From Mycolicibacterium celeriflavum (GTDB lineage: Bacteria; Actinomycetota; Actinomycetes; Mycobacteriales; Mycobacteriaceae): a stretch of 64,000 nucleotides of DNA. The DNA is taken from positions 1,364,001 through 1,428,000 of the forward strand of contig NZ_AP022591.1 of the NCBI RefSeq assembly GCF_010731795.1. The letters run 5' to 3'. The notes beneath the pieces are model-generated. The model saw only the letters and a list, made by a program, of their open reading frames with translations. It did not search any database and was not told where the DNA came from. A program made the translations under genes and the position numbers. Positions 1-9,891 of the stretch are shown here, piece after piece (the first letter of the stretch is position 1; the number at the start of each line of letters is the position of its first letter).

Positions 1-725
1 CGTCGCGCGACGGGCTGTGCGGGCGGCTCCTGTTGTCCGGCCTCCTGAGCTTGTTGCGCCTGTTGGGCGGCCTGTTCGGCGGCGGCGCGCAGCTGGTTGG
101 CCATGGGCTCCGGCAATTCGACCGGCAGCGGAGTACGCACCGGCAACGGGGTATCACCGCGACGAACCACTGTGTCGGCCAACGCTTCTCGCGCTTCGGC
201 TGCGAGCGCGTCGAAGTGTTCCTGGGGACCGTTGACGACGCAGCGGATCATCCAGCGGTAGCCGTCGACCCCGATGAAGCGCACCATGCCGGCCTGAGCT
301 TGCTGCGCCGCGTCGGCCTGCTGCGCAACTCCGACGACCTCGCGGCCCCACGGCCCGTCCTGGATCGACACCTGGGCGCCGTCCTTGCGCAACGAGTCGG
401 CCAGTTCGGCGGCGATCTCGCGCCACAGGCCGGCGGACTTCGGAGCGGCGTAGGCGGCGACGGTGAACCGACCGTGCCGTGTGACGACCCACACGGCGCT
501 CGGCACTCCTTGTTGGGTGAGCTCGACCTGCACCTGACCCGCCTCGGGCAGCGGGATCAGCACTGAGCCGAGGTTCAGCCGGCCGGTGGCGGCCGCCTCG
601 GGGTCGTCGAAGTCCTCGATGTCGAAGGGGCCGTCCAGGTCGCCGTCGACCTCGTCGCCGGTCCCCTGCCCTGCGCCGTTTTCATCGACCTGGTCGTCGT
701 CGCTCTTGTGTTTTCCTAATGCCAT
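1..725 (-). CDS. DUF3710 domain protein, 3' end outside window
   Basis: Conserved actinobacterial protein equivalent to M. tuberculosis Rv2696c. The frame opens at an ATG (723-725) reading MALGKHKSDDD and stays open to the window edge, so at least 241 codons are present and the C-terminus is missing. An acidic, disordered N-terminal stretch of about 45 residues precedes the conserved core (LTQQGVPSAVWVVTRHG, then GYRWMIRCVVNGP), and the visible C-terminal part becomes rich in Gln, Ala and Pro. It lies one base from the dut stop codon on the same strand, so the two are probably co-transcribed. The function is not established. Confidence 0.85.
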   Translation of the reverse strand, partial: MALGKHKSDDDQVDENGAGQGTGDEVDGDLDGPFDIEDFDDPEAAATGRLNLGSVLIPLPEAGQVQVELTQQGVPSAVWVVTRHGRFTVAAYAAPKSAGLWREIAAELADSLRKDGAQVSIQDGPWGREVVGVAQQADAAQQAQAGMVRFIGVDGYRWMIRCVVNGPQEHFDALAAEAREALADTVVRRGDTPLPVRTPLPVELPEPMANQLRAAAEQAAQQAQQAQEAGQQEPPAQPVAR

Positions 726-726
726 T

Positions 727-1191
727 TCACAAACTCGCATGTCCGCCGGAGGAGCCGTGGCCGCCGTCGCCACGGGATGTATCACCGAGACCGGCCTCGT
801 CGAAGGACGTGACCTCGACCAGCTCGAGCAGCTCGACCCGCTGGACCAGCAACTGCGCGATGCGGTCCCCGCGGTGCACGATGATCGGCACCTGCGGATC
901 GAGGTTGATCAGCGCCACCTTGATCTCACCGCGGTACCCCGCGTCGATCGTCCCCGGGCTGTTGACGATCGAAAGCCCAACGCGGGCGGCCAAACCCGAG
1001 CGCGGGTGCACCAGGCCGACCATCCCGTGCGGAATGGCCACCGCGATGCCGGTCGGTACCAGCGCGCGCTGGCCGGGGGCCAGTTCGACGTCGAGCGCAC
1101 TGAAGAGGTCGATGCCCGCGTCGCCGTGATGGGCACGGCTGGGCATCGGCAGATCAGGGTCGAGGCGGACGACCGCCAGGGTGGTGGGCAC
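727..1191 (-). CDS. dut: deoxyuridine 5'-triphosphate nucleotidohydrolase (dUTPase)
   Basis: Hydrolyses dUTP to dUMP and pyrophosphate, keeping uracil out of DNA and feeding thymidylate synthesis. All five motifs of the trimeric dUTPase family are visible: GDAGIDL near residue 25, HPRSG near 64, [11 protein letters not shown] near 81, RIAQLLV near 110, and the glycine-rich C-terminal arm [10 protein letters not shown] that closes over the active site. The frame extends further upstream, but the GTG at 1191 gives 154 aa, the same length as the M. tuberculosis enzyme, and [12 protein letters not shown] matches its start. It is divergent from the DUF3093 gene with only 25 bp between the starts. 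Confidence 0.95.
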   Translation of the reverse strand: MPTTLAVVRLDPDLPMPSRAHHGDAGIDLFSALDVELAPGQRALVPTGIAVAIPHGMVGLVHPRSGLAARVGLSIVNSPGTIDAGYRGEIKVALINLDPQVPIIVHRGDRIAQLLVQRVELLELVEVTSFDEAGLGDTSRGDGGHGSSGGHASL

Positions 1192-1203
1192 GACGTCAGA
1201 GAT

Positions 1204-1209
1204 TACTCT
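1204..1209 (+). promoter_or_regulatory. candidate -10 element of the DUF3093 gene (leaderless)
   Basis: TACTCT fits the mycobacterial TANNNT -10 pattern. It ends seven bases before the GTG at 1217, which would put the transcript start on or next to the start codon. Leaderless mRNAs are common in mycobacteria. No -35 was identified, and the promoter would overlap the dut start region. Confidence 0.35.
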
Positions 1210-1216
1210 TGGCCGC

Positions 1217-1693
1217 GTGTCCGACACGCGCGCCACGTCGCAATCCGTGCGCTACCGCGAGCGACTCCGGGTGCCGTGGTGGTGGTGGCCGCCGGGCCTC
1301 GGCCTCGCGGCGTTGATAGCCGTCGAAATCCAGATGGGCGTTCCGGGCGTGCCCGGATGGCTGCCTTACGCACTGCTTCTGCCTGTCGCGGCCGTTGTGC
1401 TGCTGTGGCTGGGCCGGACCGAGGTGCGGGTCGTCGGCGGACCGGACGGCACCGAGCTCTGGGCCGGTGCCGCGCACCTACCTGTCGAGGTGATCGCGCG
1501 CTCGGCCGAAGTGCCGCGCAGCGCCAAATCCGCCGCGCTGGGCCGTCAACTGGACCCGGCCGCCTACGTCGTACATCGGGCGTGGGTGGGCCCGATGGTT
1601 CTGGTGGTGCTCGACGATCCCGATGATCCGACGCCGTACTGGCTGGTCAGCTGCCGGCATCCGGACCGGGTTCTGGGGGCGCTCCGCGGTTGA
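1217..1693 (+). CDS. DUF3093 membrane protein
   Basis: 158-aa membrane protein equivalent to M. tuberculosis Rv2698. After the arginine-rich N-terminus ([18 protein letters not shown]) come two closely spaced hydrophobic segments (about residues 22-60), followed by a soluble domain of about 100 residues ending in [21 protein letters not shown]. The GTG at 1217 is chosen because [17 protein letters not shown] resembles the M. tuberculosis N-terminus and a -10-like hexamer lies directly upstream; a start at 1181 would overlap dut. The function is unknown. Confidence 0.85.
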   Translation: MSDTRATSQSVRYRERLRVPWWWWPPGLGLAALIAVEIQMGVPGVPGWLPYALLLPVAAVVLLWLGRTEVRVVGGPDGTELWAGAAHLPVEVIARSAEVPRSAKSAALGRQLDPAAYVVHRAWVGPMVLVVLDDPDDPTPYWLVSCRHPDRVLGALRG

Positions 1694-1708
1694 AGTGGAG
1701 TACCGCGA

Positions 1709-2011
1709 CTAGGCCGCGCAGTCCGAGCAGATCATCACGCCGTTCTTCTCGCTGGCCAGACGACTGCGGTGGTGTACCAAAAAGCAGCTCGAGCAGGTGA
1801 ACTCGTCGGCCTGTTTGGGGATCACCCGCACCGACAGTTCTTCGCCGGACAGGTCGGCGCCGGGCAATTCGAAGTTCTCGGCGGACTCTGACTCGTCGAC
1901 ATCGACAACCGCCGACTGGGCCTCGTTACGCCGCGCCTTCAACTCCTCGAGCGAGTCTTCCGAGACGTCATCGGTCTCGGTCCGCCGTGGGGCGTCGTAA
2001 TCGGTAGCCAT
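1709..2011 (-). CDS. DUF4193 zinc-ribbon-like protein
   Basis: 100-aa protein equivalent to Rv2699c. The N-terminal 50 residues are acidic and probably flexible. The C-terminal part carries CSSCFLVHHRS followed by CSDC at the end, two CxxC pairs likely to bind zinc. It is convergent with the DUF3093 gene and divergent from cei, sharing with cei an intergenic region that contains a perfect Crp-type palindrome. DUF4193 proteins are conserved in actinobacteria without an assigned biochemical role. Confidence 0.88.
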   Translation of the reverse strand: MATDYDAPRRTETDDVSEDSLEELKARRNEAQSAVVDVDESESAENFELPGADLSGEELSVRVIPKQADEFTCSSCFLVHHRSRLASEKNGVMICSDCAA

Positions 2012-2108
2012 CCTCGTCCCCTCCGAATAAAGCTTGTGCGACAGAGCTTTGTACCAGCGTCGAACGCATCCGCCAAATGATTCGTGCCCGTATTGATACC
2101 CGTTCCAC

Positions 2109-2124
2109 TGTGATTTATGTCACA
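2109..2124. promoter_or_regulatory. Crp/CRP-FNR-type binding site
   Basis: TGTGATTTATGTCACA is a perfect TGTGA-N6-TCACA palindrome, the consensus of mycobacterial cAMP receptor protein (Crp, Rv3676 in M. tuberculosis). It lies 98 bp upstream of the DUF4193 start and 53 bp upstream of the cei start, so it could act on either divergent promoter. Confidence 0.75.
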
Positions 2125-2177
2125 GCTCGCATCGTGCCACGCGAACAATGCGGCACCTGGGGCTTTAGAGTGCACTC

Positions 2178-2834
2178 GTGGTCGCGCAAATCACTGAGGG
2201 AACCGCGTTCGACGAGCACGGTCGTCCCTTCCGCCGGCGGTACTACCTGCCGGGGATCGTGTTGTTCGTCGCGCTGTCGGTGGTGACGTTGTTCGTCTGG
2301 GTCATCGCGCTGAACCGTCCTGCCGACGTGCAAGAAGCGGCCATCTGCAATCCGCCGCCGGCGCCCGCCGACCCGGCCGCGCCGGCCCCGACCGTCGGTG
2401 AACAGGTGTCGCGCGCCGAGATGGTCGACGTGGCGCCCGCCCGCCTCGCCGATACGAAGATCAAGGTGCTCAACGCCAGCGGCCAGGGTGGACAGGCCGC
2501 CGAGGTGGCCAGTGCATTGAAGGATCTTGGTTTCGCCGAACCGACCGCGGCCAACGATCCGCTCTATGCCACCGCCCGCCTGGAGTGCCAGGGCCAAATC
2601 CGGTTCGGCGAGGCCGGGCGCGCCGCGGCGGCAGCGGTGTGGCTGGTCGCGCCGTGCACCGAACTGTTCCAGGACGGCCGCGGCGACGACAGCGTGGACC
2701 TCGCCCTCGGTACCGAGTTCACCGAGTTGAGCAGCAACGACGACATCGAGGCAGTGCTCGCCAGCCTGCGTCCGGATGCCACCCAGCCGGCCGATCCAGA
2801 TCTGCTGTCGGAGATCCACTCGGGGGCCTGCTGA
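2178..2834 (+). CDS. cei: envelope integrity protein Cei (LytR C-terminal domain)
   Basis: 218-aa protein equivalent to Rv2700, named Cei in M. tuberculosis for its role in cell-envelope integrity and virulence. A short cytoplasmic N-terminus with RPFRRRYYLPG is followed by one transmembrane segment (about residues 27-47), a proline/alanine linker (NPPPAPADPAAPAP) and an extracytoplasmic LytR_C-type domain (IKVLNASGQGGQAAEVASAL). A GTG start is used; MVAQITEGTAFDEHGRPFRRR closely matches the M. tuberculosis N-terminus. The Crp-type site upstream suggests possible cAMP control. Confidence 0.92.
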   Translation: MVAQITEGTAFDEHGRPFRRRYYLPGIVLFVALSVVTLFVWVIALNRPADVQEAAICNPPPAPADPAAPAPTVGEQVSRAEMVDVAPARLADTKIKVLNASGQGGQAAEVASALKDLGFAEPTAANDPLYATARLECQGQIRFGEAGRAAAAAVWLVAPCTELFQDGRGDDSVDLALGTEFTELSSNDDIEAVLASLRPDATQPADPDLLSEIHSGAC

Positions 2835-2872
2835 GCGGATAACCGGCTGTCCGGCAACCAGTTAGCGAAGAC

Positions 2873-3721
2873 CTACGGCGCGCCCGCGCGGCGAAGCGCG
2901 GCGTCCAGATCGGCCGCGACGGCCGGCGCTGCGGCCACGATGAACCCGGGACCGCCTTCCGACCCTTCCCCCGGCGGCAGGCGCAGTGTGGCGCCCGCTT
3001 CGGCGGCGATGAGCGCCCCGGCCGCCCAGTCCCACAGGTGCACACCGTCCTCGTAATAGGCATCGAGTTGACCTGCCGCCACCATGCAGAGGTCCAGCGC
3101 GCAGGATCCGATGCGGCGCACGTCGCGCACCGCGGGCAGCATCCGGGTCAGCACCTCGGCCTGTCGGGCCCGCTGCTCGCGGTCGTAGGAAAAACCGGTG
3201 CCCAACAACGACATTGACAAGTCGTCAGCACTGCTCGTGCGCAGCGGCGCGGTCACGTCCGCATGTCGCCGATGCGCGCCGTGGCCGACAGCGGCCGAGT
3301 ACACCGCGCCGGTCGGCACGTTCGCGACGGCACCGGCCAACGAAACACCGTCGCGTTGCACGGCGACCGAGACCGCATACGCGTCCAACCCGTAGACGAA
3401 GTTGACCGTGCCGTCGATCGGGTCGAGCACCCAGGTCAATTCACCCGGTCGCGCGGGTGCCCCGCCTTCTTCTTCACCGAGCACATGTTCGCCGGGACGC
3501 AGCACGGCAAGCCGGTCGCGGATCAGCCGTTCGGTCTCGGTGTCGACGATGGTGACGGGGTCGGTGGGCGAGCTCTTGGTCCATACGCCGGGCGTCTCCG
3601 GTGCCGAGGCGGCGTCGCCGAAAACCTCTGCGCGGCGGTGCAGCACGAAGGCGGCCGCCTCGGTGGCCAGTTGCTCGGCGACCGAGCGCAGCAGGACGGG
3701 ATCGGCGTCGTTGTCGGGCAT
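2873..3721 (-). CDS. suhB: inositol-1-monophosphatase family protein SuhB
   Basis: 282-aa Mg2+-dependent phosphatase of the inositol monophosphatase superfamily, probably releasing myo-inositol for phosphatidylinositol mannosides and mycothiol. The family motifs are present: GEEEGG for metal binding, WVLDPIDGTVNFVYG, and C-terminal LWDWAAGALIAAEAGA. The frame runs open to 4096 across ppgK, but ATG 3721 (MPDNDADPVLLRSVAEQ) gives the expected length. It corresponds to Rv2701c and is divergent from ppgK, as in M. tuberculosis. Confidence 0.92.
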   Translation of the reverse strand: MPDNDADPVLLRSVAEQLATEAAAFVLHRRAEVFGDAASAPETPGVWTKSSPTDPVTIVDTETERLIRDRLAVLRPGEHVLGEEEGGAPARPGELTWVLDPIDGTVNFVYGLDAYAVSVAVQRDGVSLAGAVANVPTGAVYSAAVGHGAHRRHADVTAPLRTSSADDLSMSLLGTGFSYDREQRARQAEVLTRMLPAVRDVRRIGSCALDLCMVAAGQLDAYYEDGVHLWDWAAGALIAAEAGATLRLPPGEGSEGGPGFIVAAAPAVAADLDAALRRAGAP

Positions 3722-3857
3722 TGACCCATCGCAGCACGTCCGGCCGACGTTGTCGCGGCCTGCTCGCCCGACAGCCACGCGCGGCTTTCCGCGAGCCACT
3801 AAGGTGTGGGGCGCACGAATTGGCTCGGGCACGCCTGGCTGAACTGGAGGAGCGCTC

Positions 3858-4664
3858 ATGACCGCGACCGATTCATCCTCCGTCGCGCCGAGCACCACCG
3901 AGAGCCAACGCCGCGGATTCGGCATCGATGTGGGCGGCAGCGGCGTCAAGGGCGGCATCGTCGACCTGGACACCGGCCAATTGATCGGTGAGCGGTTCAA
4001 GCTGCCCACGCCCCAGCCGGCGACGCCCGACGCGGTCGCCGAGACCGTCGCCGCTGTGGTCCGTGAGTTCGGTTGGACGGACAAGCTGGGGGTCACCTAT
4101 CCCGGCGTGGTGACAGACGGGATCGTGCGGACCGCGGCCAACGTCGACAAGCGTTGGATCGGCGTGAACGCCCGCGATGTGATCGTGGACCATCTCGGTG
4201 GACAGCAGGTGACGGTTCTCAACGACGCCGACGCGGCCGGGTTGGCCGAGGAGAAGTTCGGCGCGGGCCGCGACAACACGGGCGTCATCGTGCTGTTGAC
4301 CTTCGGCACGGGCATCGGTTCGGCGGTCATCCACAACGGCGTCCTGCTGCCCAATACCGAGTTCGGCCACCTCGAGGTCGGCGGCAAGGAGGCCGAGCAC
4401 CGCGCCGCGTCGTCGGTCAAGGAACGCAAGGGCTGGAGCTACGAACGCTGGACTGTCGAGGTGACAAAGGTGCTGGTAGCGGTCGAGAACGCGATCTGGC
4501 CCGACCTGTTCATCGCGGGTGGCGGCATCAGCCGCAAGGCCGAGAAGTGGGTCCCGTTGCTGAAGAACCGCACGCCGGTGGTCGCCGCGGCGCTGCAGAA
4601 CACCGCGGGCATCGTAGGTGCCGCGATGGCCGCTGAGGTGGACGTCACAGCTACTGCCAAGTAG
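3858..4664 (+). CDS. ppgK: polyphosphate glucokinase
   Basis: 268-aa ROK-family kinase that phosphorylates glucose using inorganic polyphosphate, and usually ATP. The phosphate-binding motif GFGIDVGGSGVKGG is at about residues 20-33, VLNDADAAGLAE carries the catalytic Asp, and LTFGTGIGSA is the second phosphate-binding loop. The sugar-binding EFGHLEVGG follows. A GGAG ribosome site precedes ATG 3858. It equals Rv2702 and sits directly upstream of sigA, as in other mycobacteria. Confidence 0.95.
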   Translation: MTATDSSSVAPSTTESQRRGFGIDVGGSGVKGGIVDLDTGQLIGERFKLPTPQPATPDAVAETVAAVVREFGWTDKLGVTYPGVVTDGIVRTAANVDKRWIGVNARDVIVDHLGGQQVTVLNDADAAGLAEEKFGAGRDNTGVIVLLTFGTGIGSAVIHNGVLLPNTEFGHLEVGGKEAEHRAASSVKERKGWSYERWTVEVTKVLVAVENAIWPDLFIAGGGISRKAEKWVPLLKNRTPVVAAALQNTAGIVGAAMAAEVDVTATAK

Positions 4665-4719
4665 CCACGCCCGGAACCTGGGATTTGCCGCTCGAGGCGG
4701 CGTTATCCCACACTGTCGT

Positions 4720-4725
4720 TACAAT
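4720..4725 (+). promoter_or_regulatory. candidate sigA promoter -10
   Basis: TACAAT, close to the TATAAT consensus, lies 118 bp upstream of the sigA start codon and would give a leader of about 110 nt. No convincing -35 was found at the usual spacing. Confidence 0.35.
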
Positions 4726-4795
4726 GGTCGACGGCGGCCGCAGCCCGGATAGCGGCGATTATCAACCGCCAATATTCGACAGCCGACGCTCCTCG

Positions 4796-4825
4796 ATGGG
4801 GACACCCATGCCCACCGACGAGTAG
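4796..4825 (+). other. upstream mini-ORF in the sigA leader
   Basis: An open frame MGTPMPTDE followed by TAG lies in the sigA leader, with a second in-frame ATG at 4808. Its stop is 18 bases before the sigA GTG, just ahead of the ribosome site AAGGAAAGG (4829-4837). Whether it is translated is unknown. Confidence 0.3.
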
Positions 4826-4843
4826 CACAAGGAAAGGGTGTAC

Positions 4844-6373
<1,530 letters not shown>

Positions 6374-6379
6374 GCGCCT

Positions 6380-6853
6380 CTACGTCGGCGTCGGCGCGGG
6401 TCCGGTCTTGGTCAGCATCAAATCGTTGTAGCCGTTGTACGCCTCACCACATAGCCCGGGTTCGTAGAAGGACTGCACGGCCTCACCCGTCGCGGCGTCC
6501 CATGCGTAGTTCATCGGCAGATCGTGCTTCGAGCCGTCCTCGCACATGAGCGCATCACGGGTCGGGGCTCCCCTGGCGATCCACCAACCGACCTGCCAGT
6601 AGGCGTTTGCACTCCATACCGGGGACTTCCGCTCGGTGTCATCCGGCTCGTACTCGGTGACGTGTACACACTGAAACGCGTCGCCCTCGCACGGTGTGAC
6701 GACCCACGTCTTGGTACCCCACTCGTATTCGGCGTCGTATGTGCCGACCGCGTTCGCCGTGATCTGGTCCGTGCCGTACGCGGGAGCGGCGAACGCCACC
6801 GCGACGACACCCGCCGCGAGAACCGACGCCGCAGTTACTCCCCTGAATCCCAT
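6380..6853 (-). CDS. secreted hypothetical protein with signal peptide
   Basis: 157-aa protein of unknown function. Residues 1-27 form a signal peptide ending AAPAYG, then a mature domain rich in Trp and Tyr (YDAEYEWGTKTWVVTPC). Four Cys (PCEG, QCVH, MCED, LCGE) could form two disulphides outside the membrane. It resembles small exported mycobacterial proteins annotated only as hypothetical. It converges on sigA, ending six bases after the sigA stop, so the two transcripts probably share a termination zone. Confidence 0.75.
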   Translation of the reverse strand: MGFRGVTAASVLAAGVVAVAFAAPAYGTDQITANAVGTYDAEYEWGTKTWVVTPCEGDAFQCVHVTEYEPDDTERKSPVWSANAYWQVGWWIARGAPTRDALMCEDGSKHDLPMNYAWDAATGEAVQSFYEPGLCGEAYNGYNDLMLTKTGPAPTPT

Positions 6854-6992
6854 GGCGCTCCTCGATCTGCCGGCGCGTAGAGGGAAGTATGCAACACGGG
6901 CAAGCGATCCCGGACCGAACTCACGAGTGTCGGGTTGTGTGACGCGATCTCGCTTCAGGCGTGCGACGACTGGGTGCCGGTTCCGATCGGGA

Positions 6993-7775
6993 TCATCGCT
7001 TCTTGTCGCGCACCTTGTACGTCGACGGCCAGGACTCGCGGGTCTCGTCGCCGGTCAACGGCACGCCCTTGCTGCCGATCTTGATGTCGTAAGCCTCCTT
7101 GCCGGGGCCGACCTCGCGGTTGGCGTGTTCGGTGGCCAGATACATCAACTGATCGATCTCGGCCTCCGAGAACGCGACGAACGACGTCTTGCGGACGATG
7201 TCGTCCGCGCCGGCGGCGATCCGGTCCGGTAGCACCCTGGTCGCAAACGCCGCCCCGGCCAACAACGCGAACGGGATCACCCAGTAGCAGATGAACGACA
7301 GCGGGGTCTTGGTGTCCAGGATGGTCGCATCGCCGTACACGATCGGCGGGATCGCCGACGACAGCGTCATGCCGCCGAACGCCGCCACCCAGATCCAGGT
7401 CAGCAGCGAGGTGATCTTCGCAAAGAGGTCGCTGTTGACAACGTGCGGTGGCTGGCCGACCTCGGCGAACTCACGCACGAACGGCTTGCCGACCAGCACG
7501 CCGGTGAGCGCCACCAGAAAGATGCCGGCGTTGCTCAGCGGCTGCATCCACTGTTCCATGAATGACTGGTCGAGCGTAAAGGTCAACACTGTCAGTACCA
7601 AAAATGTTGCCAGCGCGCCGATTTCGAGTATCCGACCCGGTCCGCCGCGCACCTGCCCCAGCACGAATGCCGCGACCGCGACCGCCAGGGCGATCAGCAC
7701 CGCGACGGTGAACGGAACGTTGCCGATGAGCACCCAGTAGACGATCCAGGGTGCGAGACCTAACAGAATGCCCAC
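6993..7775 (-). CDS. multi-pass membrane protein, unknown function
   Basis: A hydrophobic protein of about 260 aa with five or six transmembrane segments: VGILLGLAPWIVYWVL, FTVAVLIALAVAVAAFVLG, ILEIGALATFLVLTVLTF, AGIFLVALTGVLVG, LLTWIWVAAFGGMTLSSAI and a final FICYWVIPFALLAGAAF. A C-terminal cytosolic domain of about 90 residues follows. No ribosome site decides the start. GTG 7775 places the first residue at the first helix, but the frame extends to GTG 7877, which would add 34 arginine-rich residues and overlap the upstream DUF952 gene. No recognised family. Confidence 0.7.
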   Translation of the reverse strand: MGILLGLAPWIVYWVLIGNVPFTVAVLIALAVAVAAFVLGQVRGGPGRILEIGALATFLVLTVLTFTLDQSFMEQWMQPLSNAGIFLVALTGVLVGKPFVREFAEVGQPPHVVNSDLFAKITSLLTWIWVAAFGGMTLSSAIPPIVYGDATILDTKTPLSFICYWVIPFALLAGAAFATRVLPDRIAAGADDIVRKTSFVAFSEAEIDQLMYLATEHANREVGPGKEAYDIKIGSKGVPLTGDETRESWPSTYKVRDKKR

Positions 7776-7842
7776 GATTTGTAAGTGTACGTAGAAGCCT
7801 TCCGGCCGTGGACGGCGATCACCACCGGCGGGAGCGACGGAC

Positions 7843-8202
7843 CTACGGTGCGAGCGGAGCGAACCGACCGTCCGCACCGGGCCGATACGGCGTGACGCTT
7901 ATCACAGCAGCGGTTGGCAAAGGCCCATACAGATGTGGGAACACCATTCCCACTGGATCAGCGGGCATACCGGGTTCCCAGCGAACGGGAGAGGACAGCT
8001 GTGCGGCGTCGATGCGCAGCAGCACCAGGTCGGTGCGACCGGCGTAGAGCCGGTTGGCCGGCAGGTGCACCTGCTCGGGCGTCGAGAGGTGGACGAACCC
8101 GTTCGCCCCGAGCGAATCGGGGCGATGCTCGCCGCGCGCTTGTGCCGATCGCCACTCCTGCGTGCTACACAGGTGGACCAGCACCGGCGACGAGTGGCTC
8201 AT
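7843..8202 (-). CDS. DUF952 family protein
   Basis: 119-aa soluble protein. The DUF952 pattern is clear: HLCSTQEWRSA at the start, GFVHLSTPEQV in the middle, LVLLRIDAAQL, and FPHLYGPLPTAAVISV near the end. ATG 8202 (MSHSSPVLVHL) is preferred; the frame extends to 8346 but the added residues are cysteine/arginine-rich and unlike the family. The family has a small ADP-ribosyltransferase-like fold in structural surveys, but its enzymatic role here is unknown. Confidence 0.82.
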   Translation of the reverse strand: MSHSSPVLVHLCSTQEWRSAQARGEHRPDSLGANGFVHLSTPEQVHLPANRLYAGRTDLVLLRIDAAQLSSPVRWEPGMPADPVGMVFPHLYGPLPTAAVISVTPYRPGADGRFAPLAP

Positions 8203-8333
8203 ATCGCCAGCCTGCCGTGTCGGCAACTCGAGGTAACGGTGAGACACGACACACCGGTAAACCCCTTGGGAACAACGCCGGAAGCCAATACGTCTGAGAC
8301 AGTAGATGCACGCGAACAGTACGGAGGTCCGCA

Positions 8334-8528
8334 ATGACGAACGCAACGCTCACCAGTCCCCCCTTGAGCCGGGCTGACCGCTGCGATCGTTGCGGTGCCG
8401 CGGCCCGGGTTCGCGCGAAGCTCCCGTCGGGAGCGGAGTTGCTCTTCTGCCAACACCACGCCAACGAGCACGAGACCAAGCTGATCGAGTTGGCCGCGGT
8501 TCTGGAAGTCAGCCCGGTGGAGGCATAA
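8334..8528 (+). CDS. DUF7455 family small zinc-ribbon protein
   Basis: 64-aa protein with one CDRCGAAARVRAKLPSG motif followed by FCQHHANEH, which together give a CxxC...CxxH-type metal site. This short protein is highly conserved next to sigA/sigB in mycobacteria. The ATG is preceded by GGAGG (8323-8327). Its function is unknown; the size and zinc-ribbon form would suit RNA or protein binding, but that is inference. Confidence 0.85.
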   Translation: MTNATLTSPPLSRADRCDRCGAAARVRAKLPSGAELLFCQHHANEHETKLIELAAVLEVSPVEA

Positions 8529-8591
8529 CGCCCGACACGGCGCAGGCCGCACTGGGCAGGAGCACGCTTCGTCAGGAATGCTGGACTGGTC

Positions 8592-9617
8592 ATGAGTGAC
8601 CAGCCCCAGCCGTTGCCGATGAAGCCGTCGCGCCACCACATTCGACACCTCGTGCGGCGCACCTTGTCGAAAAGCTGGGACGATTCGATTTTCTCGGAGT
8701 CGGCGCAGGCCGCGTTCTGGTCGGCACTGTCACTGCCGCCGCTACTGCTCGGCATGCTGGGCAGCTTGGCGTACATCGCTCCGCTGTTCGGTCCGGAGAC
8801 TCTGCCGACCATCGAGACCCAGATCATCGACACGGCGGGGAGGTTCTTCTCCACCAATGTCGTCGCCGAGATCATCGAGCCGACGATCCGCGACATCGTC
8901 AAGGGCGCCCGCGGCGAAGTGGTCTCGGTCGGCTTCGTGATCTCGCTGTGGGCGGGCTCGTCGGCGATCTCGGCGTTCGTCGACTCCATCACCGAAGCTC
9001 ACGACCAGACTCCGCTGCGCCACCCGGTCCGCCAGCGGTTCTACGCGCTCGGGCTCTATGTGGTGATGTTGGTCCTCGCGATCCTGACCGCGCCCTTCAT
9101 CGCTTTGGGTCCCCGCAAGATCGCCGAGTACCTACCCGACAGCTGGGACCGCGTCCTGCAGTTCGGCTACTACCCGGTGCTGATCCTGGGGCTCGTCGTG
9201 GCGGTCAACATCCTCTATCGGGTGTCGCTGCCGAAACCGTTGCCATCGCACCGGCTGCTGCTGGGCTCCGTGCTGGCCACCGCGGTATTCCTGGCGGCGA
9301 CGTTCGGGCTGCGCTTCTACCTGACGTGGATCACCGCGACCGGCTACACCTACGGCGCACTGGCAACGCCGATCGCCTTTCTGTTGTTCGCGTTCTTCCT
9401 CGGGTTCGCAATCATGATCGGCGCCGAACTCAACGCCGCCGTGCAGGAGGAGTGGCCGGCATCTGCGACCCATGCGAAGCGGTTCCGGTGGTGGCTGAAG
9501 GAGAAGGCCGAGACCCGCAACGGCGTCGCGGCCGCGGAACGCCGGGCGGCAGCCGCGACGCTGGGCCCACGCGAAAGCCGGGCACCAGAGACGGCAGCCG
9601 ACGGAATTACTTCTTGA
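8592..9617 (+). CDS. YihY/BrkB (UPF0761) family membrane protein
   Basis: 341-aa inner-membrane protein equivalent to Rv2707. The BrkB-like core spans residues 35-275 with about six hydrophobic segments (AAFWSALSLPPLLLGMLG, SVGFVISLWAGSSAISAFV, ALGLYVVMLVLAILTAPFI, YYPVLILGLVVAVNILY, SVLATAVFLAATFGLRF, ATPIAFLLFAFFLGFAIMIGAEL). The conserved GAELNA at the end of the last helix is typical. The C-terminal 60 residues are charged and cytosolic. The transported substrate, if any, is unknown. Its 3' end overlaps the convergent DUF3039 gene by 11 bases. Confidence 0.87.
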   Translation: MSDQPQPLPMKPSRHHIRHLVRRTLSKSWDDSIFSESAQAAFWSALSLPPLLLGMLGSLAYIAPLFGPETLPTIETQIIDTAGRFFSTNVVAEIIEPTIRDIVKGARGEVVSVGFVISLWAGSSAISAFVDSITEAHDQTPLRHPVRQRFYALGLYVVMLVLAILTAPFIALGPRKIAEYLPDSWDRVLQFGYYPVLILGLVVAVNILYRVSLPKPLPSHRLLLGSVLATAVFLAATFGLRFYLTWITATGYTYGALATPIAFLLFAFFLGFAIMIGAELNAAVQEEWPASATHAKRFRWWLKEKAETRNGVAAAERRAAAATLGPRESRAPETAADGITS

Positions 9618-9843
9618 GCTTCTCGTAGATGCGCTTGCACTCCGGGCACACCGGCGAGCCCGGTTTGGCGGACTTCGTCACCGGGAAGACCTCGCCGCAC
9701 AGCGCGACGACGTGGGTACCCATCACTGCGCTCTCGGCGATCTTGTCCTTCTTGACGTAGTGGAAGTACTTAGGGATGTCGCTGTCGGTCCCGTCGTCGA
9801 CGCGTTCGTCGGTGTCGGTGCGCTCGATCGTCTGGGTCTGCAT
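9607..9843 (-). CDS. DUF3039 domain protein
   Basis: 78-aa protein equivalent to Rv2708c. An acidic N-terminus is followed by YFHYVKKDKIAESAVMGTHVVALCGEVF and CPECKRIYEKLKK. The H...C and CPxC residues suggest a metal-binding knuckle. ATG 9843 (MQTQTIERTD) is chosen; ATG 9852 would add MVV and cannot be excluded. It converges with the YihY-family gene and is divergent from the DUF3099 gene. Function unknown. Confidence 0.82.
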   Translation of the reverse strand: MQTQTIERTDTDERVDDGTDSDIPKYFHYVKKDKIAESAVMGTHVVALCGEVFPVTKSAKPGSPVCPECKRIYEKLKK

Positions 9844-9891
9844 GACAACCATTTTGCCCGTAAGGAAACCGACCCGTACAGCGGAGCGACA

